A stretch of 64,000 nucleotides of DNA from an uncultured Pirellulaceae bacterium (GTDB lineage: Bacteria > Planctomycetota > Planctomycetia > Pirellulales > Pirellulaceae): the NCBI GenBank assembly GCA_938083195.1, contig CALKCK010000009.1, positions 186,001 through 250,000 of the forward strand. The letters are read 5' to 3'. The notes beneath the pieces were generated by a model. It worked only from the letters and a program-made list of their open reading frames with translations. It made no database searches and had not been told where the DNA came from. This document shows, one piece after another, positions 17,853 to 26,842 of this stretch (position 1 is the first letter of the stretch; the number at the start of each line of letters is the position of its first letter). The position numbers and the translations under genes are program-made.

Positions 17853-19712
17853 ATGGCGAAAAAAGCCAGCATCAGTTGTATTGCAGTCCGCACCTTAGCA
17901 GTGTCCTTTGTCATTCTATTGAGTTTAAATAGCGGCAAGGCATTCGGGCAAACCAATGCCAACACCCCCGCTCAAATAGCGGCCTCAAAACAAAAACACA
18001 TCGAAACACTGGCCGTTGTCAACGGACACCCAATCACCCGCCACCAAGTATCTCAAGAATGCATGCGCCGGTTTGGCGAGGAAGTCCTTGAGAGTCGCAT
18101 CAAGAAACTTCTCGTACTCGACATGTGCAAAAAGAACGGGGTGATGATTACCGAAGGTGATGTAAATAATGAGCTAATTGAGAAAGCCAAAAAATTCGGC
18201 ATGTCCGGTGACAAATACGTACAAATGATTTGCGGTCGTCGCAACATTACCGTCGACCGTCTCAAAAACGATATTACATGGCACGAATTAGCGATTCGCA
18301 AGTTAGCCGAAAAGAACGTTAAAGTAACGAATCAAGAAATCAGCGAACGGCTGGAATTTGAGTTCGGCCCTAAGGTTCAGGTTCGTCAAATCGTCGTTGA
18401 TTCCCTCCAACAAGCCAACCAAATCCACTCCCAACTTCAAACAGCCCCTGAAAACTTCGAACGTCTCGCCAAGCAGTTTTCACTTGACTCCAACAGTAAA
18501 TCGATGGGTGGACTACTCCAGCCGATCCGCCGCAACTCGGGCCTTCCAGAATTCGAGAAACTCGCATTCTCACTGAGCCCCGATGAAGTTTCCCGTGTCC
18601 TCGCGATTGCCAACAATTTCGTGATTCTGCGATGCGAAAGATTCTACCCAGAGGTTGAATTGTCTCCCGCAGAATCGGCCTTTCAACACGAGAGAATCGA
18701 AAAACAACTTGCCAGCGACAAGCTAATTGAATCGGCTCGAGTCTTGTTTACGACAGAACAGAGAAACGCCAAAATCGTTAACGTGATGAATGACGAAGTT
18801 CTCTCTAAAGAGATGCCAGGCGTTGCCGCAATCGTCAACGGACTACAAATTTTTAAGCGAGATGTTGCCGAAGATTGTATTACCAGATACGGATCACAAA
18901 TGCTGGACACCGAAATCAATCGGATGATCCTGATACAACAATTAAAATCAGCCTCACTCCGAGTTGAAAAAACAGATATCACCGAGGAGATCACGCGTGC
19001 CGCTGAATCGCTTGGTCACTTGAATCCAGACGGAAGCGTAAACGTTGACGATTGGCTTCAACTGATGACTAATGACGACCTCTCGAAAGTCGACCTTTAC
19101 ATCGAAGATCAAGTCTGGCCGACGGTAGCATTGAAAAAACTGGTACAGGACAAAGTTACCGTCACACAAGAGGATATGGATAAAGGATTCGAGGCGAATT
19201 TCGGGCCCCGCGTAGAAGTCCTCGTCATTGTCAGCAATGACCACAGATCCGCGTTAAAAGTTTGGAATCTAGCGAGTGCCAATCCAACTCCTGACTACTT
19301 TGGAAAACTGGCAAATCAGTACTCAATCGAGCCTGCTTCGAAAAACAACTTTGGTGCCGTCCCTCCCATTCAAAAACACGGCGGGCAGCCCGACTTGGAA
19401 AAAGAAGCGTTCAACCTGCAGGCCAACGAACTTTCTAAAGTTGTCCAAATGGGAGAATACTGGGTGACGATGCTTTGCCTAGGCAGAACCGAACCTGTCG
19501 TCTCTGATTTTGATGCGGTCAAAGAAGAACTTCAAAAAAACATTCTCGAAAAGAAGCTCAACATCGAGATGGCGGGTGCGTTCCAAACCCTTCGTAAAGA
19601 CTCACAGATCGATAACTTTCTCAATGGCACGTCCCAGCCTGGAGCTTCGGCCATACGATCTGCGAGACAGCAAAACACGAACTACAATTCGACTCCATCA
19701 AATTTCAAATAG
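17853..19712 (+). CDS. Secreted tandem-parvulin peptidyl-prolyl isomerase
   Basis: A 619-residue exported foldase. A signal peptide (about 30 residues, ending near 'GKAFGQ') is followed by a duplicated unit: a SurA-like helical segment then a parvulin domain. Unit 1 has 'AVVNGHPITRHQVSQECMRR' (about 55) and a parvulin core near 'VRQIVVDS' to 'FVILRCER'. Unit 2 has 'AIVNGLQIFKRDVAEDCITR' (about 325) and a second core near 'VEVLVIVSN' to 'YWVTMLCLG'. The near-identical layout shows an internal duplication. The ATG at 17853 has GGAG upstream; an in-frame ATG at 17796 gives a non-signal N-terminus. It likely acts on outer-compartment proteins. Confidence 0.88.
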   Translation: MAKKASISCIAVRTLAVSFVILLSLNSGKAFGQTNANTPAQIAASKQKHIETLAVVNGHPITRHQVSQECMRRFGEEVLESRIKKLLVLDMCKKNGVMITEGDVNNELIEKAKKFGMSGDKYVQMICGRRNITVDRLKNDITWHELAIRKLAEKNVKVTNQEISERLEFEFGPKVQVRQIVVDSLQQANQIHSQLQTAPENFERLAKQFSLDSNSKSMGGLLQPIRRNSGLPEFEKLAFSLSPDEVSRVLAIANNFVILRCERFYPEVELSPAESAFQHERIEKQLASDKLIESARVLFTTEQRNAKIVNVMNDEVLSKEMPGVAAIVNGLQIFKRDVAEDCITRYGSQMLDTEINRMILIQQLKSASLRVEKTDITEEITRAAESLGHLNPDGSVNVDDWLQLMTNDDLSKVDLYIEDQVWPTVALKKLVQDKVTVTQEDMDKGFEANFGPRVEVLVIVSNDHRSALKVWNLASANPTPDYFGKLANQYSIEPASKNNFGAVPPIQKHGGQPDLEKEAFNLQANELSKVVQMGEYWVTMLCLGRTEPVVSDFDAVKEELQKNILEKKLNIEMAGAFQTLRKDSQIDNFLNGTSQPGASAIRSARQQNTNYNSTPSNFK

Positions 19713-19759
19713 TCTGGCAATTAAAAACCAGTAATTTTTATCGCAGTATAAATTTCACC

Positions 19760-19793
19760 AACAGCCGGACTGATTCAGTTCGGCTGTTTTTTT
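19760..19793 (+). terminator. Rho-independent terminator after the tandem foldase
   Basis: A 13-bp stem (19760-19772 with 19776-19788; one G-T pair) with a 3-base loop is followed by a run of T residues. Confidence 0.92.
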
Positions 19794-19873
19794 ATCCCAT
19801 TTTCATTTCTAATTTCCTCCGGTTACCAATCAGAACTGAATTTCCCTAAACCCAAATGGGTTACACCCAGCAC

Positions 19874-20464
19874 ATGAAAAACCGATCCTCCAAGCCACTA
19901 CGCGTTCCCAAAATTACCGCTAAAAAAATAGTGGGTGCGGTGATCATCGTTCTCATCATTGCCTACCAATGGTATGCCGAGTCAACGCCACCTCGTGACG
20001 CAGCGGTTACTTCACAACCTGGCATCAGTTCTGCGACCACCTCCAAGACGCCCGATAATGGGACCGCGACTCTGACGGGGAGCTATTTGCGGGATGGACG
20101 AGGAGAGAACCTTTTATCCCCAGCTGGCCTGGTCTACACCTCAGGAAGAAGCGGACACCGAAGTAAACACGTGATGCGACACGCAAGCGACGAACCAGAC
20201 CGCCCGGGCCCCCATGGAGTCTTTGACGCTCAGGGAGATGATGTTTTTCGACTCATTGACGAGGCTTACGAATTAATCCAATCAGGTTCCAAACGCGTCC
20301 AAACGATCCCTGAAGAGAATGGAAAAGTAGAGTACGTCATCAACATGAATCGTCGAATCGGATATCTGGGTGGGGAATCCGGGGCGCGAAAAAATCACCC
20401 ACCACTCGAAAAACTTAATTTAGTTCTTGGCGATAACCGAGTCATTACCGCTTACCCTTACTGA
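19874..20464 (+). CDS. Membrane-anchored protein with possible RNase-toxin-fold domain
   Basis: A 196-residue protein: basic N-terminus, one membrane helix ('IVGAVIIVLIIAYQWYA'), a Ser/Thr linker, then a conserved-looking domain at about 85-196. That domain has 'GHRSKHVMRHASDEPDRPG', 'HGVFDAQGDDVFRLIDEAY', 'VEYVINMNRRIGYLGGESG' and the terminal 'GDNRVITAYPY'. The order His-rich start, helix, 'D/NMxRxIG' and final 'ITAYP' strand recalls BECR-fold (barnase/EndoU/RelE-like) toxin domains. That link is my inference from pattern only. An in-frame ATG at 19856 adds six residues. No immunity-like neighbour is evident. Confidence 0.65.
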   Translation: MKNRSSKPLRVPKITAKKIVGAVIIVLIIAYQWYAESTPPRDAAVTSQPGISSATTSKTPDNGTATLTGSYLRDGRGENLLSPAGLVYTSGRSGHRSKHVMRHASDEPDRPGPHGVFDAQGDDVFRLIDEAYELIQSGSKRVQTIPEENGKVEYVINMNRRIGYLGGESGARKNHPPLEKLNLVLGDNRVITAYPY

Positions 20465-20545
20465 AAATCAACGGGAAGCGACGCGCCAGAATCCAAACCA
20501 TTGAGGGCCACTCAAGCGTTTAGAAATCCTAAGCATTTGGAAATC

Positions 20546-21736
20546 CTAAACTACGGAAGCAATCGCATCGCATAACCGATCAAGATTCCCGCTATTGATG
20601 CCCGCCACGTTGATTCTTCCGCTTCCCAAAATGTATATGGAATGCTCGCTTTTCAACCGCTCCACCTGCTCCGCCGTTAGTCCCGAGTAACTAAACATCC
20701 CACGTTGCCGATTGATGTATTGAAAATCTTTATCCGGAACACGCGCTTGCATCGCGGCAACGAACTTCTCTCGCAACTGGAGGATCCGTTGTCGAATCTC
20801 GGTCAACTCAGATGTCCAAAGCTTCCGCAACTCGGAATCATGAAGGACGGTGTTTACTATCGCACCACCGTGTAACGGGGGATTCGAGTACATGGTTCGA
20901 ATGGTCAGTTTAATTTGACTCAACATCGCCGTCGCCGTTTCGGCATTTGGCGAGACGGCCGAGATTCCACCAACGCGTTCAGCATACAAACCAAAGTTTT
21001 TCGAAAATGAATTACAAACGAGGGCTTCGCCGCCACTCTCAACAAAATTCCGAATGGGGAAAGCGTCAGCATCCAAACTCTCACCAAACCCTTGATAGGC
21101 AAAATCAAAAATTGGGAACAGTTGGCGTTCCTTGATAAATTCTCCGAGAACTTTCCACTGCTCAATCGTTGGATCCACACCGGTCGGATTGTGACAAACA
21201 GTGTGCAGCAAAACCGCTTGATTCGGTTCAGCCTGACTGAGGGACTCAAGGATCCGATCAAAATCCAAACCTGTTCCCTGATCATCTAGATAGTCGTATT
21301 TCTTTACCTCTAGACCCGCTGCGCCGTAGATTTTTGGATGGTTCGCCCAAGTCGGATTACTCATCCATATTGTGTTTACATTGAAAACTCGACGAAGCAG
21401 TTCACCTGCTAACCGCAACGAAACGGTCCCACCCGGCGTTTGAGCCGAAACTGAGTGAACCGCAGACGAATCAGCCAGTGAGTCGCCAAGAATCAACTTT
21501 CCAATCGCCTGATTGTAAGCTGGAGCACCGTCGATGGGGAGATAACTTTTTGTCCCGTGTCCGGCAAGCAATTTCTCTTCAGCCAGTCGAACGCATTGCA
21601 TAACGGGAGTCGTACCCGACTCGTCCTGATAAACGCCGACCGACAGATTTATTTTGAGCGGATTTTCATCCTTTTTAAATTGTTCAATCAAGCCAAAAAT
21701 GGAGTCTGGCGGGTTTAGCGGTGCAGATTCGAACAT
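20546..21736 (-). CDS. Aromatic/aspartate aminotransferase (class I)
   Basis: A 396-residue PLP enzyme of the AspC/TyrB group, which swaps the amino group between aspartate or aromatic amino acids and 2-oxoglutarate. It opens with 'LNPPDSIFGLIEQFKKD' and 'KINLSVGVYQDE', continues with 'HNPTGVDPT', and has the PLP lysine in 'CNSFSKNFGLYAERVGG'; the C-terminal substrate arginine region is 'GSGRINVAGIN'. The ATG at 21736 has GAGG 7 bases upstream. AspC versus TyrB specificity cannot be decided. It could make the 4-hydroxyphenylpyruvate used by HppD. Confidence 0.92.
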   Translation of the reverse strand: MFESAPLNPPDSIFGLIEQFKKDENPLKINLSVGVYQDESGTTPVMQCVRLAEEKLLAGHGTKSYLPIDGAPAYNQAIGKLILGDSLADSSAVHSVSAQTPGGTVSLRLAGELLRRVFNVNTIWMSNPTWANHPKIYGAAGLEVKKYDYLDDQGTGLDFDRILESLSQAEPNQAVLLHTVCHNPTGVDPTIEQWKVLGEFIKERQLFPIFDFAYQGFGESLDADAFPIRNFVESGGEALVCNSFSKNFGLYAERVGGISAVSPNAETATAMLSQIKLTIRTMYSNPPLHGGAIVNTVLHDSELRKLWTSELTEIRQRILQLREKFVAAMQARVPDKDFQYINRQRGMFSYSGLTAEQVERLKSEHSIYILGSGRINVAGINSGNLDRLCDAIASVV

Positions 21737-22045
21737 CAACTTGCCTCAGTTCTTCTTAAATTCATCGACTGTCGATCAACAATTTAGCACGGTTGTACAC
21801 GTTCGAAAGACCCCAAACTTCACTTCAATGGATTTACCTGAGGACGACCATGCAATCGCTACCACTCACCCACAGTGCCAAATCGCACGCTCGACTCGTT
21901 CAGAATTCTCTATCCCCATTGTCACGCCGTTGCAGCGAGGTGATTGGCTAGTAATAATCCATAGTTCAGAAAACAGTCTCTGACGCCCACTTTCGTGGTT
22001 ACTTTACTTTTACGAACTTCCTTGTTTCCAAGTTTCAGAAATTTT
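21737..22045. other. Divergent promoter region between aminotransferase and inositol-phosphate synthase
   Basis: About 309 bases separate two divergent genes. No RNA gene or convincing ORF was seen; the promoters of both genes should lie here. Confidence 0.5.
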
Positions 22046-23242
22046 ATGTCAAAACGTGTTGGACTATGGCTTATCGGAGCCCACGGAGGCGTTTCTACTA
22101 CCGTTGTCGTCGGCCTTGCTGCACTCAAATTAAAACTAGTCGATGATTGTGGATTGGTAAGCCAACTCGAGCAATTCTCTGACTTAGACCTAATCGATTG
22201 GAATCAAATCGTGATGGGTGGGCACGAGATTCGGAAAACTGATAGTCGCACCGAAGCATTTTTGCTTTCAGGCACCACGCCGGCTATTAGCCGTGAACTA
22301 GTGATTCAGTGCGAATCTGAATTAGCGGAATTTGATAAAAATGTTCGCCCTGGCGTGCTTTACAATGTTGGGGAGACCATTACGAAATTGGCGACGGCAG
22401 AATTTGTCAATCAAGTTGAAACCGCGCAATTGGCAGTCCAGCAAATCCAAAACGATCTAATCGAATTCAAAGAGAACAACCAACTCGACCAAGTCATTGT
22501 TTTGAACCTCGCTTCGACGGAGCCTCCGGTCGATCCAGATTCGCTTCCAGACAACTGGGAAGCATTGGAACCGACCCTCGCCGATTCCAGCTGCGCCCTT
22601 CCGGCAAGTTCACTTTACGCGATTGCGGCGCTAGATAAGGGATGGCCCTTCATCAATTTTACTCCTTCGCTGGGAAGCTGCCCGAAAGCAATTGATGAGT
22701 TGGCAGTCACTCGTGGAACCTGCCATATCGGTCACGATGGCAAAACGGGTGAGACTTTTCTTAAGAGTGTGATTGCCCCCGCTTTTGCCAATCGAAATTT
22801 AGAAATAATGAGTTGGGTAGGCCATAATATTTTTGGCAATATGGATGGACAAGTTCTCGACGATCCAATCAACAAACAGACGAAGGTTACTAGCAAAGAT
22901 CGTCTGTTAGGCCAAATCCTTGGTTACGACCCGCAAACGCATATCAGCATCGAATACATTAAAAGTCTTGGAGACTGGAAGACTGCCTGGGATCATATTC
23001 ACTTCCGAGGCTTCCTTGGAACACCCATGATCATGACCTTCACTTGGCAGGGATGCGATTCAATTCTAGCTGCCCCACTGGTTCTCGATCTATTTCGGTT
23101 CACCGAAAAAGCAAGTCGAAACGGTGAGACTGGCTTATTGACATTTCTTGCCAGTTTCTTCAAATCCCCCTTGGGCACCGACGAAAACGATTTTGCCGCA
23201 CAATTTAAAATGTTGACAGATTGGGCAGATCAAAACGAATGA
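22046..23242 (+). CDS. ino1: Inositol-3-phosphate synthase
   Basis: A 398-residue NAD-dependent enzyme of the myo-inositol-phosphate synthase family, which turns glucose 6-phosphate into inositol 3-phosphate. The nucleotide-binding start is 'VGLWLIGAHGGVSTT'. Further family stretches are 'VLNLASTEPP', 'FINFTPSLGSCPKAIDELA' and 'GHDGKTGETFLKSVIAPAF' with the catalytic Lys region. The ATG at 22046 is the one that gives the family N-terminus; 17 open codons precede it. The product could feed inositol-containing lipids or osmolytes. No inositol lipid genes are adjacent. Confidence 0.92.
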   Translation: MSKRVGLWLIGAHGGVSTTVVVGLAALKLKLVDDCGLVSQLEQFSDLDLIDWNQIVMGGHEIRKTDSRTEAFLLSGTTPAISRELVIQCESELAEFDKNVRPGVLYNVGETITKLATAEFVNQVETAQLAVQQIQNDLIEFKENNQLDQVIVLNLASTEPPVDPDSLPDNWEALEPTLADSSCALPASSLYAIAALDKGWPFINFTPSLGSCPKAIDELAVTRGTCHIGHDGKTGETFLKSVIAPAFANRNLEIMSWVGHNIFGNMDGQVLDDPINKQTKVTSKDRLLGQILGYDPQTHISIEYIKSLGDWKTAWDHIHFRGFLGTPMIMTFTWQGCDSILAAPLVLDLFRFTEKASRNGETGLLTFLASFFKSPLGTDENDFAAQFKMLTDWADQNE

Positions 23243-23384
23243 CCCCGATGCAAGACGAACGCGAACTTCCTTAGCGCTACCGCTACGACGCTGGCGGGAT
23301 CAATCAGTTTGCGGTGAGCACCTTGCGAAGTCGTCCACCGTCATGGCCGAATACTGCAAGACTAACTAGAGATTGTGCGTAAGA

Positions 23385-24038
23385 TTAAGGATTACTGATG
23401 CGACGGAGATACTCTGAGAGTCTCGCTTGAACATCAATCATCTTTTGCCACTGCTCCCGCGTAAGTTCGACATTCTTTTTTCGCTTATCCAGCTCAACGT
23501 CGCTTACAACTCGCCGAACATGCATGTGCAAAAATTCAACGACCTCTGAAAGCTGAGCCGCTTGTCCCGGAGAAAGTCGATCGGGAAGTTTCGGAGGAGC
23601 ATGGGCAAGTAACGCGTTGCGGCAACTGGGATCCTCCTGCCGATCTGACTTAACCGCAACATTCTCACCTGAAGGCCGAGAGCCAGCTTCTTTGGAATCG
23701 ACTTTTTTATCAGCATCGCCCCGATCAAGCCGATTGTTAATTTCAACGCGACTTCCGAAGATTAGCGTGCTTCTTCCGAGAGTGATCAGATCTCCATGCC
23801 GGAGGATACGAAGCTGAACCTCTTCGTTATTTACTTTTGATCCATTAGTGCTCTCAAGATCCGTAAGGACGAGATCTTCATGATCTTGCTGGATCTTAAG
23901 ATGGAATCTGGATATCCGCTCGTCATTGAGCTGGATTGTATTTCCTTCTTCTCGACCAATCGTAACGGGCGCCGTAATGGATTCGAAAACCTTACCGCGG
24001 TCTGAACCGTCTAGTACCCTTAGAGTGATCGTTGACAT
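23385..24038 (-). CDS. FHA-domain protein
   Basis: A 217-residue cytoplasmic protein. Residues about 3-90 form a forkhead-associated domain that binds phosphothreonine: 'GREEGNTIQLNDERISRFH' and 'LVLTDLESTNGSKVNNEEV' carry the conserved Gly-Arg, Ser-Arg-x-His and Thr-Asn-Gly motifs. A charged linker follows, then a helical C-terminal region (about 150-217) with no recognised domain. The start at 24038 (ATG) is preferred over a TTG six bases upstream. Planctomycetes encode many Ser/Thr kinases; the partner kinase is not in this window. Confidence 0.88.
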   Translation of the reverse strand: MSTITLRVLDGSDRGKVFESITAPVTIGREEGNTIQLNDERISRFHLKIQQDHEDLVLTDLESTNGSKVNNEEVQLRILRHGDLITLGRSTLIFGSRVEINNRLDRGDADKKVDSKEAGSRPSGENVAVKSDRQEDPSCRNALLAHAPPKLPDRLSPGQAAQLSEVVEFLHMHVRRVVSDVELDKRKKNVELTREQWQKMIDVQARLSEYLRRISNP

Positions 24039-24486
24039 TCGCAAGTTGCCCTGAACAATTACATTTCGCTAGTTAGCATACCTAATAAGTTTGCAGGCGT
24101 GCCTGAATCGATTGTATCACACATGGAGCATGAGCTACCAATACAAGCAAGATTACCTTATAAAATTCGCCATTTCGACTCGCGCACCGTTAAACCGCCG
24201 CAATAGGGAAGAAATTGACGATTGTCCGGACGTTGCCAAGCAAATACTCGAATTAACCAATATAGTCCGCCACAAGGAGTATTGGTTTCCACCCGAAAGA
24301 GTTGCACAGACTTTTTAAAAATCCAACGCGCGATTTCGAGAAATCAATGAAAACAACTCGATATCGACTCAAAAAACACGAGAATCCATGAAACAGATCC
24401 GTCATTTGGCGTTGTCATAAATTCCGGCGATGGTAGAATTTTCGACTGTCACTTAGTCTGACTAGGCGGCAAGGTATTTTTATTAA
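24039..24486. other. Intergenic stretch upstream of tRNA-Arg
   Basis: About 450 bases with no convincing gene. A 75-codon plus-strand frame at 24091-24318 has no ribosome binding site or recognised similarity. The tRNA promoter should lie in the last 60 bases. Confidence 0.5.
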
Positions 24487-24560
<74 letters not shown>

Positions 24561-24580
24561 CTATTCCGCTCAGTGAATTG

Positions 24581-24609
24581 CCGAGGTTTATTATAAGCCT
24601 CGGTTTTTT
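24581..24609 (+). terminator. Rho-independent terminator of tRNA-Arg
   Basis: A 10-bp stem (24581-24590 with 24594-24603; one G-T pair) with a 3-base loop is followed by six T residues, 20 bases after the tRNA. Confidence 0.88.
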
Positions 24610-24779
24610 CATGCGCAGACCAAGTTCTCCAGTCCTCTCTTTCATGAAGATTTCGTGCACCTGCTTGGCCAGCAATTAGAATCGCGATTTCTCGAGCCAG
24701 GGCGGGATCCAACTCGAAAAAGATACCCGTCGATCGGACCGCTATCGACGCCCAACCAAACCCCCACCGTTCCCTTCGC

Positions 24780-24818
24780 GTGGGTTCGGTTTCCACGTGG
24801 GTTCGGTTTCCACGTGGG
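24780..24818. repeat. 17-bp tandem repeat, two copies plus 5 bases
   Basis: The unit GTGGGTTCGGTTTCCAC occurs at 24780-24796 and 24797-24813 and restarts at 24814. The unit is not a multiple of three, so it breaks any reading frame running into the transposase relic just downstream. Confidence 0.9.
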
Positions 24819-24919
24819 CGCGGTTGATCAAGCGAGTCTACGAATTCGATCCACTGGAATGCCCCGAATGTGGCGGCGCGATGAAGATCATCAGTTTCAT
24901 CGAACGCAGACAATCATAG
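24815..24919 (+). pseudogene. C-terminal relic of a Y2-type (IS91-like) transposase
   Basis: An open frame of 34 codons reads 'WARLIKRVYEFDPLECPECG' then 'GAMKIISFIE' and stops. This combination of '(L)I-(K/R)-x-V/I-Y/F-E-x-DPL' with a CxxCG zinc pair and 'MKIISFI' is the typical C-terminal end of Y2 (PF04986-type) transposases. No upstream transposase body remains in any frame; a 17-bp tandem repeat sits at the broken edge. The last codons merge with a copy of sulfatase-region DNA that begins at 24909. Confidence 0.75.
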
Positions 24920-25199
24920 CCGACTACACGGCAAGGAATACCAACTGACTCAGCCTGAGATCTCCCGAAAATAAATGTCACTCCCTTGCCATTTTAAATG
25001 CCTTCGCACCGCATTTCTAAACTGAAAATCGGATGATAAGGAAATACCTATCGCTTTTCGCCCTCTTGATGGCAGTCAAGTTTGCATCATGTTCCCCCGC
25101 AGCCGAAAAACCCAACCTGGTCTTCATTATCGCGGACGACTGCACCTACCTCGATACGGGCGTCTGCGGCGGGCAGGCCAGAACACCCGCACTCGACCA
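24909..25199. repeat. Inverted, diverged copy of 26616-26908
   Basis: The plus strand here matches the minus strand of 26908-26616 over about 290 bases with small indels and scattered substitutions (roughly 85 percent identity by eye). The copied segment includes the end of one sulfatase gene (codons for 'EYQLTQPE'), the spacer with 'CCTTGCCATTTTAAATGCCT', and the start of the next sulfatase gene. Confidence 0.88.
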
Positions 25200-25245
25200 A
25201 ATCCGCGATCGAGTGTCCCAGAAACCTAAATCAGACGTTTATTGA
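25033..25245 (+). pseudogene. N-terminal fragment of a sulfatase gene
   Basis: A 70-codon frame encodes a signal peptide and 'NLVFIIADDCTYLDTGVCGG', matching the first about 55 residues of the intact sulfatase at 25365-26780. The match ends after 'TPALDQ'. The catalytic Cys-x-Pro-x-Arg motif and the rest of the enzyme are absent, so this is a decayed partial duplicate and not a working gene. Confidence 0.85.
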
Positions 25246-25364
25246 ACACGGTTGAGGCGTCCCGTAATACGGTCGTTATTTCGCGCTGTTCAAAAGATCA
25301 ATGAGTAGCTTCGGCCTTTGACGGGCGAAGGGCTGGACCTTCGAACACGGTGAACGACCGAGCC

Positions 25365-26780
25365 CTATCGGATTGGCCGTTTGTTCTCCTTGAATTTGGA
25401 TTTACGGGTGTGGGCCAAGGCCTCCGTAGCGGCACCCTCGTCCCCCTGCGATTTCATCCAAGCATCGAGGCGTGTGGACAGATCGTCCTTGAGCTCGGCA
25501 AGCATCGGATCATCGATCAGATTATTGAGGCAATGGGGATCCTTTTCCACATCGTAGAGTTCCTCGGCGGGACGGTGCTGGTATTTCTCTGTCATCGCCA
25601 GAGCGTGGGCATCGCCAGCCTTTGCCTTTTCGATCCAGGACATCCAGAAATCGGCTTTATCACCACCCGGTCGGGTGACGAAGTTCTTGAACGTTTCGGT
25701 AGGGTTGAGGTTGCGAATATAACGGTGAGTTTTTGTCCCAGCCGACCGCACGCCGAAGTTCTCCGATCCTTGCCCGATGCCGCGGGTCGTCTGCAGACCA
25801 AAAGTGTATTGCTTGTGTTCCGCTCTTTCACCTGTGAGCACAGGCAAGAACGAGCGCCCGTCCATCGTGTCGGGAGTTTCTATCCCTGCCGCATCGAGGA
25901 AGGTGGGCGTGACGTCGACATATTCCACCAGAGCGTTTGACTTGGAGCCCGCCGCTACGGTGCCGGGCCAACGCACTATCATTCCAGAAGTGAGTCCCAG
26001 CTCAAAACAGGTCCACTTTGCAAAGGGAAATCCGGAGCCCTGTTCGGAGACGACCATGACGAGAGTGTTTTTGGCCAGGTCGTGCTTATCGAGCAGTTTA
26101 AGCAGAGCGGCGCATTGGGCATCGAAGTAGGTGATCTCCGCGAGATACTTGGCGTATTCCTGCCGGGTATTGGGAGTATCCACAAAAGTCGGCGGCAGCG
26201 TGAGTTCGGCTGGATCGTAGGCTGAGACGTCACCCTTGTCGTAGGGTGTATGCGGTTGATTGGAACAGGCAAACAGGCAGAACGGCTTGCCGCCTGTTTT
26301 GGAATCGGTAATTAGTTCTTCGAGTATCGGATAGGGATCATCTGCAGAAGGATCGGTAGACCGGAACTCTTTGGAATACTCGAACGGAAAGGAAGTTCTG
26401 GGCCCGATGTGAGTTTTGCCTGACAAAGCCACGCGGTAGCCAGCCTCGCCTAGATAATGCGCTATTGATTTAGTGCCTGGGTAGACGCGAGTGTGGTTGG
26501 GCCAGGCACCGGATTTTACCGGGTAGATACCGGTATAAATATTGTGCCGGGTGGGTGAGCACATCGGCGCAGCCTGAAAACAGCGTGAGAACTGCATGCC
26601 CTCGCTGGCGAGCTTGTCGAGCGTGGGTGTTTTGGCCTGCCCGCCGTAGACGCCCATATCGAGGAAGGTACAGTCGTCCGCGATGATGAAGACCAGGTTG
26701 GGTCTTTCCGCTGCAGAAGAGGAGGCTGCAATCGCAACTGCCATCAAGAGGGCGAACAGCGGTAGGTATTTCATCATCAT
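25365..26780 (-). CDS. Secreted sulfatase (N-sulfoglucosamine sulfohydrolase-like)
   Basis: A 471-residue type I sulfatase. A signal peptide (about 24 residues) precedes 'PNLVFIIADDCTFLDMGVYG' with the two metal-binding Asp. The catalytic Cys74, which is converted to formylglycine, lies in 'CSPTRHNIYTG' (C-x-P-x-R). 'ALSGKTHIG' holds the conserved Lys and His, and 'LVVSEQGSGFPFAKW'-type sequence is near residue 250 ('VMVVSEQGSGFPFAKW'). The short length and 'CSPTRHNIYTGIYPV' are like heparan N-sulfatase relatives. It would hydrolyse a sulfate group from a polysaccharide outside the cytoplasm; the substrate is unknown. It lies 62 bases after the next sulfatase gene, likely co-transcribed. Its 5' end is duplicated at 25033 and 39246. 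Confidence 0.9.
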   Translation of the reverse strand: MMMKYLPLFALLMAVAIAASSSAAERPNLVFIIADDCTFLDMGVYGGQAKTPTLDKLASEGMQFSRCFQAAPMCSPTRHNIYTGIYPVKSGAWPNHTRVYPGTKSIAHYLGEAGYRVALSGKTHIGPRTSFPFEYSKEFRSTDPSADDPYPILEELITDSKTGGKPFCLFACSNQPHTPYDKGDVSAYDPAELTLPPTFVDTPNTRQEYAKYLAEITYFDAQCAALLKLLDKHDLAKNTLVMVVSEQGSGFPFAKWTCFELGLTSGMIVRWPGTVAAGSKSNALVEYVDVTPTFLDAAGIETPDTMDGRSFLPVLTGERAEHKQYTFGLQTTRGIGQGSENFGVRSAGTKTHRYIRNLNPTETFKNFVTRPGGDKADFWMSWIEKAKAGDAHALAMTEKYQHRPAEELYDVEKDPHCLNNLIDDPMLAELKDDLSTRLDAWMKSQGDEGAATEALAHTRKSKFKENKRPIR

Positions 26781-26842
26781 AATCAGATTTTCAGTTTAGA
26801 AGTGAAGTGCGAAGGCATTTAAAATGGCAAGGGAATGAGCAT

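Noticed and set aside
24091..24318. 75-codon plus-strand ORF
   Set aside because: No ribosome binding site and no recognisable composition or domain.
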